Of a DNA stretch of 5,296 bases, positions 1 through 4,349 are shown piece after piece. The DNA comes from Oscillospiraceae bacterium. GTDB lineage: Bacteria > Bacillota > Clostridia > Oscillospirales > Ruminococcaceae. Made by a program: the position numbers and the translations under genes. The number at the start of each line of letters is the position of its first letter. The stretch's first letter is position 1. The stretch covers positions 1-5,296 of the forward strand of contig JAISLG010000047.1 in assembly GCA_031260615.1 (NCBI GenBank). Reading direction: 5' to 3'. Under the pieces are notes generated by a model. The model worked only from the letters and a program-made list of their open reading frames with translations, ran no database searches and had not been told where the DNA came from.

Positions 1-1497
1 ACCGCCGTCGCCGTCCGCAGGGATAGCGGCAGGCTGTGCGCCGACTTCATCGCCGTTCGCGCCGTACGCGCGTTTTGCCTGTTGGAACAGACCGGGGTAG
101 GTGTCGTTTTTATACCCTGGGGTGGAGGCTACATCTTCCCAACCACGCGTATAAATGCAGATACCGAGCATTATCTTTTTGCTGTATACAGCGGTTTTGA
201 GGGTATAGGGGAGCGGGTCGCCAACGGAGTTGTAGTCGTTGCCGAGGAGGAACTGGACGAGGTCGTCAGTCGAGAAGTTTCTCGATTTAGCCTGATTGTC
301 GCCGTTGATAATATCGGTGTTGTCGAAGTCAGCAATAGGGTGAGAATACAGCGGAGATTGGTGACCCGACACGTCGTCGAATGCGCCGCGCATATCGTAA
401 GTCATCAAGTTACCGATGTCGAGGGCGTTAAACATACGGTGGAGGTATTCTTCCGCCGCGTCTTGCCATTCTTCATCAGTCGCGTTAATAAGGGATATAT
501 CGGGGTTGCCCTCAGTCGAAACAGGCTCGTCGATTATATCGTAAGTGTTGCGTTTCGAGTAGGTGGGGATTTTGTTCCAATTCGAGCCGTAAGCGTCTTG
601 CAGAACAGAGTCGGGTAGGAACGCTTGCGCACCCTTCATAAAGCCGAGAGTTGTCGAGGGGAGAGCGGCGGAGAGTTCATAGAACTTACCTGTTTTCGCG
701 CCGAGCGCATTCTCCATTGCTTTCAAATCTTCGAGCAACTGAACGAAGTATTCGCCGTCGTTAGCGACAGCGGAGGGAGTCCCCTCGTCGTTCGCGTTAT
801 CTTTGTAGTCAGGAGCGCGACGAGAACCGGGATATTCCCAGTCGATGTCGATAAAGTCCATATCGAGGAATTGGAGGAGGATTTCGAGGTTATGAACCAT
901 AGCGGCGCGTTTTGACGGGTCAGAGGCAACACCTGTGAATTGTTCGCACTTCGACCAACCGCCGACAGAAACGCCGACACGCACGTTAGGGTATTGACGG
1001 CGGAGTTCGTTTAACGCGGGGTAAATACCTGCGTTTACAGAACCGTCATTGATACCGATTTTGCCGATAACTTCCGAGCCGCTTTTGATTGCGCCAGTCC
1101 AAGCCTGCCAGTTAAGTGTATTCTTGGTATATTCGGACGCGTTTTGGGTAGCATCTTCGCCATTAAAGAGCGGTGCGCCGAAAACGGCGGAGGCATCGCA
1201 AAGCATAAGGTTTCCGTCGGCATCAAAGTCGAGGAAGGCGAGGTTGAGGTGGGTGAGGTAATCGGCGGAGATAGCGTCGGGGTAGAAGTTACCCTGACCG
1301 AGCCAAATCGACCAGTCACCGTAATACATTACGTTTTTCAAGCCGTTGTTCGCGGAAATGGTATAAGGCACGCCGCCTGTTGGCTGTGCTGCGTTCGACT
1401 GGACAGTGGACTGCTGAGTTATACTCGGCAGAACGACTGAGCTGAGCGCGACAGTCATCGTTGAAAGTGCGGCGAAAATTCGCTTAGACTTTCTCAT
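1..1497 (-). CDS. Secreted GH18 family chitinase, C-terminus cut by window edge
   Basis: The reading frame stays open for 499 codons from ATG 1497-1495 to the left edge, so the stop and C-terminus are outside. Residues 1-36 are a Sec signal peptide: a basic start (MRKSKR), a hydrophobic core about 7-26, and possible cleavage near SNA-AQ (34-38). Glycoside hydrolase family 18 is shown by SVGGWS (177-182), the catalytic DFIDIDWE (214-221, DxxDxDxE with Glu221 as proton donor), NLMTYD (363-368, the MxYD motif) and YTRGW (449-453, like the YGRGW of larger GH18 chitinases). GH18 enzymes cleave beta-1,4-GlcNAc links with substrate assistance, so the likely substrate is chitin or a related N-acetylglucosamine polymer outside the cell. 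The start is fixed by AAGGAG (1511-1506) 8 nt upstream. The final barrel strands and any binding or dockerin module are not visible. Family call is firm; exact substrate is inferred. Confidence 0.95.
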   Translation of the reverse strand, partial: MRKSKRIFAALSTMTVALSSVVLPSITQQSTVQSNAAQPTGGVPYTISANNGLKNVMYYGDWSIWLGQGNFYPDAISADYLTHLNLAFLDFDADGNLMLCDASAVFGAPLFNGEDATQNASEYTKNTLNWQAWTGAIKSGSEVIGKIGINDGSVNAGIYPALNELRRQYPNVRVGVSVGGWSKCEQFTGVASDPSKRAAMVHNLEILLQFLDMDFIDIDWEYPGSRRAPDYKDNANDEGTPSAVANDGEYFVQLLEDLKAMENALGAKTGKFYELSAALPSTTLGFMKGAQAFLPDSVLQDAYGSNWNKIPTYSKRNTYDIIDEPVSTEGNPDISLINATDEEWQDAAEEYLHRMFNALDIGNLMTYDMRGAFDDVSGHQSPLYSHPIADFDNTDIINGDNQAKSRNFSTDDLVQFLLGNDYNSVGDPLPYTLKTAVYSKKIMLGICIYTRGWEDVASTPGYKNDTYPGLFQQAKRAYGANGDEVGAQPAAIPADGDGG

Positions 1498-1499
1498 TA

Positions 1500-1541
1500 G
1501 AAACTCTCCTTTTATTATTTGGGGTGGACCCGGGGAGTTTC
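1500..1541 (-). promoter_or_regulatory. Leader hairpin able to cover the chitinase ribosome binding site
   Basis: In the transcript GAAACTC (1541-1535) is perfectly complementary to GAGTTTC (1506-1500). With one bulged base at 1507, two more C-G pairs (1534-1533 with 1509-1508) extend the stem into the AGGAG of the Shine-Dalgarno. Inside the loop, GGGTCCACCC can form a small nested stem. The fold would hide the ribosome binding site, so translation may be regulated or temperature sensitive. The pairing is seen; the regulatory role is inference. Confidence 0.35.
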
Positions 1542-1591
1542 AATGTATCAAATATGTACATAGAGGTTATCCCCGTCCGTTATTCTTTTAT

Positions 1592-1620
1592 AATATACGC
1601 CAATTACCGTGCCTCGTCAA
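1592..1620 (-). promoter_or_regulatory. Sigma-A promoter of the chitinase gene
   Basis: Read on the minus strand, TTGACG (1620-1615) is followed by exactly 17 bases and TATATT (1597-1592). Each box differs from consensus at one position. An A/T-rich tract just upstream (about 1621-1660) could act as an UP element. Transcription should start near 1585, giving a leader of about 88 nt before the ATG at 1497. Confidence 0.75.
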
Positions 1621-1943
1621 TAAAAAAATAAATTATTATAAATTTTGATAATTTTGGGTGCATATTTTGTGTATTTTGCACAATAGAATTATGACGGCAC
1701 AGTGACGTGAACTCCTTTTAAGTGTGGTTGCCTACGCGGATAACAACTAAATGCAAGGGATAACAACTATATACCATTCCGTACAACCAAATACAATTTT
1801 GCCCCTCCGAGAGATAGTGTATACCTTATATTATAGGGGTGGGGGTTGACAAATGGGAGTGGGCGTGTCATAAACAGCCCTCGTATTGTAGCGCGAGGTG
1901 TTGGTGATGTCAAGTTGGCGGCGTAGGTATGCCGTATAGGGGG
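1621..1943. other. Gene-free region upstream of the chitinase promoter
   Basis: I see no supportable gene here. The first 60 bases are very A/T-rich. A 12-bp direct repeat, GGATAACAACTA, occurs at 1738-1749 and 1758-1769, 20 bp apart, about two helical turns, and could be a paired binding site. A plus-strand promoter-like pair, TTGACA (1846-1851) and CATAAA (1869-1874) with a 17-base spacer, points into the tandem repeat array, but no gene follows. Open frames on the minus strand overlap the repeats and have no convincing ribosome binding site. Confidence 0.5.
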
Positions 1944-2079
1944 GATAACGGCGCGATGTGGATAACGGTGCGATGTTGGTAACGGCGCGATGTTGATAAC
2001 GGCGCGATATTGATAACGGCGCGATGTTGGTAACGGTGCGATGTTGATAACGGCGCGATGTTGGTATCGGTGCGATGTG
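1944..2079. repeat. Eight tandem copies of a 17-bp repeat
   Basis: Units start at 1944, 1961, 1978, 1995, 2012, 2029, 2046 and 2063 with no length variation. The consensus is GATAACGGCGCGATGTT. Variation is limited: A or G at position 2, one A-to-T at position 5 (last unit), C or T at position 9, one G-to-A at position 15 (fourth unit), and T or G at position 17 (first and last units end in G). The A/G and C/T variants recur in non-adjacent units. Immediately after it, ACATCGCGCC (2081-2090) is the exact reverse complement of GGCGCGATGT in units 1, 3, 5 and 7. Because 17 is not a multiple of three, all three minus-strand frames read the same 17-residue peptide repeat, so open frames here do not indicate coding. 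Confidence 0.93.
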
Positions 2080-2223
2080 GACATCGCGCCCTACACGACG
2101 CATTTCCGGTTTGGGTCGCGGATATACGGGTAATAATAACGTGGCACGGTTGGTATGTACCCAAAAGCAATCGCAACAATAAACCCTCTGAATAAATTTG
2201 GTTGTCCTCGCCACTTCAAGGGT

Positions 2224-2292
2224 GCAGCGTCACGCTGCCGCGGGGTGCAGGGGGCGCGTAGCCCCCTGCTGGGGTTTGGGGCGAAGCCCCAA
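2224..2292. repeat. Cluster of three GC-rich hairpins downstream of spoVT
   Basis: Three perfect inverted repeats lie in a row. GCAGCG/CGCTGC (2224-2229 and 2233-2238) has a 3-nt loop. GCAGGGGGC/GCCCCCTGC (2247-2255 and 2261-2269) has a 5-nt loop. TTGGGGC/GCCCCAA (2276-2282 and 2286-2292) has a 3-nt loop that reads TTC on the minus strand. The cluster lies about 65-130 nt beyond the spoVT stop and could stop or stabilise that transcript. No U-rich tail follows on the minus strand, so it is not a standard intrinsic terminator. From memory it resembles dispersed intergenic hairpin repeats of gut clostridia; that is inference. Confidence 0.7.
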
Positions 2293-2355
2293 CGGGGGAG
2301 AGAGCCCCTCGGTTAATAATCGTTGCCCCTCGTGTCCCTTGTGTCTTGTGTCTTG

Positions 2356-2865
2356 TTATGCTCGCAGTCCGAGGTAAATCGCCGCCGCCTTAGCCAAACT
2401 CGTCTGCTCGGGAGTAGCCGTTTCCCCAACCCCGTCCGATAAGAACATAACCGCGCCGTTCACATCTCCGTCCGATATTATCGGGGCGGCAACTACCGCA
2501 ATCTTGTCCACTCCCTCCAACGGTAACATCTGTTTGTCATTCGTGGTTTTCCGCACATACGTCTGTCGGTTCTCCATTACATTTTCGAGTGCCTGTGTCA
2601 AGTATTCCCCTTTTTGGCTGATTGCCGCGTCACGGTCGCATATTACCGCGGTGCCGCCGCCAACTTTCGATAATGCCTCCGCGAGTTCCTTTACACTTTG
2701 CGTTTCCCCCACAGGACTGTACTTTTTGAAGATTACTTCGCCGTCCGCGTTCGTGTAGATTTCAAGAGGGTCGCCCTCCCGTATCTTCATAGTGCGGCGT
2801 ATTTCTTTCGGGATTACAACGCGCCCTAAATCGTCGATGCGTCGTACTATTCCGGTTGCTTTCAT
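2356..2865 (-). CDS. spoVT: Stage V sporulation protein T (AbrB-family forespore regulator)
   Basis: This 169-residue protein has the SpoVT layout. An N-terminal AbrB swapped-hairpin DNA-binding domain (about 1-52) begins MKATGIVRRIDDLGRVVIPK and continues through IREGDPLEIY and GEVIFKKYSP. A C-terminal GAF-like domain (about 56-167) contains AVICDRDAAI and ISDGDVNGAVMFLS. I recall B. subtilis SpoVT as about 178 residues with nearly the same N-terminus. It works as a tetramer that adjusts sigma-G dependent genes in the forespore during spore maturation. AAGGTGA (2876-2870) lies 4 nt before the ATG and fixes the start; the TAA is at 2358-2356. The gene stands alone: the next minus-strand gene begins over 850 bp downstream and the upstream unit is divergent. 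Its presence implies an endospore-forming lineage, past or present. The unit CTTGTGT repeats 2.7 times next to the stop. Confidence 0.95.
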   Translation of the reverse strand: MKATGIVRRIDDLGRVVIPKEIRRTMKIREGDPLEIYTNADGEVIFKKYSPVGETQSVKELAEALSKVGGGTAVICDRDAAISQKGEYLTQALENVMENRQTYVRKTTNDKQMLPLEGVDKIAVVAAPIISDGDVNGAVMFLSDGVGETATPEQTSLAKAAAIYLGLRA

Positions 2866-2922
2866 TTTATCACCTTATATTAAATTCGTGTGTCAAGTTT
2901 AAGATATTCCTTGTTTTGTAAT

Positions 2923-2929
2923 TAGTATG
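2923..2929 (-). promoter_or_regulatory. Possible sigma-F/G type -10 element for spoVT
   Basis: CATACTA on the minus strand, about 58 nt before the spoVT start, resembles the -10 element of forespore sigma factors. In B. subtilis spoVT is transcribed by sigma-G, which makes the match plausible. A matching -35 box at the right distance is weak (GAAATCAT near 2945-2952), so this is only a candidate. A closer TTGACA (2896-2891) has no usable -10 because 17 bases on it reaches the ribosome binding site. Confidence 0.25.
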
Positions 2930-3040
2930 TGCGGAGTTATTAAAATGATTTCGGATTGGGTAAGAATGGTTGGGTAATTGCTTTTGGTACCGTGAATTGC
3001 CGTGCGCTTCCACCAACAAAATCCACCAACATTTTCCCCC

Positions 3041-3069
3041 TTGACTTGTGGCGCGGATTGCTTGATAAT
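3041..3069 (+). promoter_or_regulatory. Sigma-A promoter of the toxin-antitoxin remnant
   Basis: TTGACT (3041-3046) and GATAAT (3064-3069) are separated by exactly 17 bases, one mismatch from consensus in each box. The likely transcript start is near 3076, about 22 nt before the ATG at 3098. A 9-bp direct repeat, CCACCAACA, at 3010-3018 and 3023-3031 lies just upstream. Confidence 0.7.
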
Positions 3070-3078
3070 AACTATCAA
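3062..3078 (+). promoter_or_regulatory. Palindromic operator candidate over the -10 box
   Basis: TTGATA (3062-3067) and TATCAA (3073-3078) form a perfect 6-bp inverted repeat with a 5-bp centre that overlaps the -10 box and the transcript start. Type II antitoxins commonly repress their own promoter by binding such palindromes. The shortened antitoxin here would have to supply its own DNA-binding part, or the site is a relic. The symmetry is seen; the role is inference. Confidence 0.4.
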
Positions 3079-3097
3079 AGTATCGGAGGTATTTACA

Positions 3098-3223
3098 ATG
3101 TCAGCATTAGCAGTAAGCGCAATGGAATTATTTAACAAGTTACCCGAGAGTGAGCAGGAATTTGCATATCAGTTTTTGCAAAAACTGGCAAAGGGGTACG
3201 CGAAACGGAACCCGAATTGCTGA
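3098..3223 (+). pseudogene. Truncated type II antitoxin (N-terminal part)
   Basis: The frame encodes 41 residues, MSALAVSAMELFNKLPES onward. The start is fixed by GGAGG (3085-3089) 8 nt before the ATG; upstream codons in the same frame lack a ribosome site and precede the predicted transcript start. The first 33 or so residues ([22 protein letters not shown]) resemble the N-terminal helices of small Firmicute antitoxins, which usually have 65-90 residues with an acidic toxin-binding tail. Here that tail is missing. After KLAKG the frame runs into DNA that encodes the end of a toxin in another frame, and stops at 3221-3223. I read this as a deletion that removed the antitoxin's end and the toxin's start. 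Promoter and ribosome site look intact, so a short peptide may still be made. The antitoxin call rests on the adjoining toxin relic and recalled family resemblance. Confidence 0.65.
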
Positions 3224-3310
3224 AAGGTGAATTTTCGGGTTATTGGAGCAGGCGCATAGATGAAAAAAACCGTTTAATTTACAGGGAAAGGGCATTACGG
3301 GGATAAGTAA
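3208..3310 (+). pseudogene. Remnant of a YoeB/Txe-family toxin (C-terminal pieces)
   Basis: In the frame starting at 3208 the DNA reads [20 protein letters not shown] followed by NRLIYR (to 3285). This is the conserved second half of YoeB/Txe toxins, usually [15 protein letters not shown]...RLVYR. The next codons in that frame lead to a stop at 3304-3306. The frame one base along, from 3287, reads KGHYGDK and stop (3308-3310), which is the typical YoeB C-terminus around its catalytic His-Tyr. About ten or more residues normally between these two pieces are missing, so a second small deletion with a frame change lies near 3286. The N-terminal half of the toxin is absent. YoeB-type toxins are ribosome-dependent mRNA interferases; this copy cannot be active. 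Its position directly after an antitoxin start supports a collapsed antitoxin-toxin operon. Confidence 0.8.
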
Positions 3311-3339
3311 AGGCAAATATTTTTATACCGCAATACTAC

Positions 3340-3369
3340 AAACGCTCCTTTGCAAAACGCTCCTTTGCA
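3340..3369 (+). repeat. Perfect 15-bp tandem duplication
   Basis: AAACGCTCCTTTGCA occurs at 3340-3354 and again, without a gap, at 3355-3369. The second copy contains the left arm of the terminator-like hairpin that follows, so the duplication supplies a spare left arm. The absence of any difference between copies suggests a recent event. Confidence 0.9.
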
Positions 3370-3394
3370 GTTTTGGCAAGGGGGCGTGTTTTGT
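3358..3394 (+). terminator. Terminator-like hairpin after the toxin remnant
   Basis: CGCTCCTTTGC (3358-3368) pairs along its whole length with GCAAGGGGGCG (3376-3386), 11 pairs including two G-U wobbles, with a 7-nt loop. TGTTTTGT follows, a modest U-rich tail. It lies between the toxin-antitoxin remnant and the rpn promoter, where a terminator is expected. On the other strand the stem is followed by TTTTG, so it may work both ways. Confidence 0.5.
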
Positions 3395-3396
3395 AC

Positions 3397-3425
3397 TTGA
3401 TTTGTGTGCTGTCGGGGTGTAGAAT
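3397..3425 (+). promoter_or_regulatory. Sigma-A promoter of the rpn gene
   Basis: TTGATT (3397-3402) and TAGAAT (3420-3425) are separated by exactly 17 bases. The -35 has two mismatches and the -10 has one. The transcript would start near 3432, leaving a leader of about 31 nt before the ATG at 3463. No ribosome binding site is recognisable in that leader. Confidence 0.6.
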
Positions 3426-3462
3426 ATAAGTGTATAGGTATTTTTATTATGTTGCGGTATAT

Positions 3463-4329
3463 ATGCACAAATCGTTGTTGCCGCCGAAGAGCGACTTTGT
3501 ATTCAAGCGGATATTCGGCGATGTCAGGAACACAGACATACTCGCGGATTTTTTGCAATCTGTTTTGACGATACCTGTCGAGGATTACCTTGAAGTATCC
3601 GTAGTCGACCCGAACTTCACCAAGGATTACGAGGACGACAAGTTAGGGATACTTGACGTGAAAGTCCGAACCAAGTCGGGGCGCACAATAGATGTTGAGA
3701 TACAGCAGTGGGCGTTTAAGAATATCGAGGAACGGATATTATTTTACACGTCCAAGATGTTGTTGGAGCAGATAGACGAGGGCGACAACTATGTGAAGAT
3801 ACAGCAAGTAATATCCATACTGATAACGAACTACCCGTTATACGGTACTGATACAGCGTATCACCACAGGTTCAAACTACACGATGACGAAAACGGAATT
3901 AGTTTCACGGACAAACTTGAAGTGCATACGCTTGAACTCACGAAGTTGCCGAGTGCTGACGATTGCACGCGGCTATACGAGTGGTTAAAATTCCTGAAAG
4001 TGGAAACAAGGGAGGAACTGGATATGATAGCGACCGAGAACCCGACAATAAACAAGGCAAAGGGCGTATTACTGCAAATGAGTGAAGATGAACGCGCCCG
4101 TATGCTGTACGACCAACGTATGCGATATGAGATGGATATGCGTGCGTTGATGCTTGACGCGAGGTTGGAGGGCGAAGCAAGGGGCGAAGCAAGGGGCGAG
4201 ATAAAAGGCATAGCAGAGGGCAAAGCAGAAGTCGTACAAATTATGTTGAGGCGAGGCAAATCAATTACCGACATAGCAGACGACACGGGCTTGTCATTGT
4301 CTGTTGTCCAAACCCTAATCAAACAATAA
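3463..4329 (+). CDS. Rpn family recombination-promoting nuclease/putative transposase (PD-(D/E)XK)
   Basis: The 288-residue protein opens with LLPPKSDFVFKRIFGD (5-20), the usual start of this family. The nuclease core follows: LGILDVKV with Asp65, then IDVEIQ with Glu79 and Gln81, the D...ExQ form of the PD-(D/E)XK site. Relatives in E. coli (RpnA-E) are metal-dependent DNA endonucleases that promote recombination, and some act in anti-phage defence. The C-terminal part is charged and probably helical, with the repeated GEAR units (237-244) coded by a 12-bp tandem repeat. It ends in a helix-turn-helix-like segment (267-288, ITDIADDTGLSLS). ATG 3463 is chosen because homology begins there; a GTG at 3430 would start at or before the predicted transcript start. 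No Shine-Dalgarno precedes 3463. The next gene begins 20 nt downstream, so the two may share a transcript. Confidence 0.92.
   Translation: MHKSLLPPKSDFVFKRIFGDVRNTDILADFLQSVLTIPVEDYLEVSVVDPNFTKDYEDDKLGILDVKVRTKSGRTIDVEIQQWAFKNIEERILFYTSKMLLEQIDEGDNYVKIQQVISILITNYPLYGTDTAYHHRFKLHDDENGISFTDKLEVHTLELTKLPSADDCTRLYEWLKFLKVETREELDMIATENPTINKAKGVLLQMSEDERARMLYDQRMRYEMDMRALMLDARLEGEARGEARGEIKGIAEGKAEVVQIMLRRGKSITDIADDTGLSLSVVQTLIKQ
4009..4026 (+). promoter_or_regulatory. Strong internal ribosome binding site and start within rpn
   Basis: AAGGGAGG (4008-4015) precedes an in-frame ATG (4024-4026, Met188 of the full protein) by 8 nt, much better than anything at the gene's own start. Translation from here would yield a 101-residue C-terminal protein with the GEAR repeats and the helix-turn-helix-like end but no nuclease core. 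E. coli rpn genes make such intragenic short proteins, which block their toxic full-length partners. I found no convincing internal promoter just upstream, so it may be read from the full transcript. The codons involved encode REELDM, so chance is possible. Confidence 0.45.
4171..4194 (+). repeat. In-frame 12-bp tandem repeat within rpn
   Basis: GGCGAAGCAAGG occurs twice without a gap, and GGCGAG follows as a partial third copy. Each unit codes for Gly-Glu-Ala-Arg (residues 237-240 and 241-244), so a gain or loss of a unit by slippage would keep the frame and only change the length of the charged C-terminal helix. Confidence 0.9.
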
Positions 4330-4349
4330 CTACAAAACCTCATAAATCT

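Noticed and set aside
82..1440. Plus-strand reading frames opposite the chitinase
   Set aside because: They are short, lack ribosome binding sites, and lie antisense to a frame that carries the GH18 motifs without interruption.
1944..2079. Plasmid iterons or replication origin
   Set aside because: Unit length and tandem order resemble iterons, but there is no Rep gene, no DnaA box cluster I can see, and the surroundings (spoVT, chitinase) are chromosomal.
1944..2090. CRISPR array
   Set aside because: Units abut directly with no unique spacers, and no cas genes are present.
1783..2205. 10-bp terminal inverted repeat (ACAACCAAAT at 1783-1792, ATTTGGTTGT at 2196-2205) of a small mobile element around the repeat array
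   Set aside because: The match does not extend beyond 10 bp, no flanking target duplication is visible, and one such pair over about 430 bp could occur by chance.
2338..2356. CTTGTGT short tandem repeat next to the spoVT stop as a phase-variation switch
   Set aside because: It lies almost wholly beyond the stop codon, so length changes would not alter the protein or a promoter.
2891..2896. Sigma-A -35 box (TTGACA) for spoVT
   Set aside because: A -10 at normal spacing would fall on GTGATA, within the ribosome binding site, which cannot serve as a promoter for a leadered transcript.
3430..3462. GTG start extending Rpn by 11 residues
   Set aside because: The added residues do not fit the family's N-terminus, no ribosome site precedes it, and it lies at or before the predicted transcript start.
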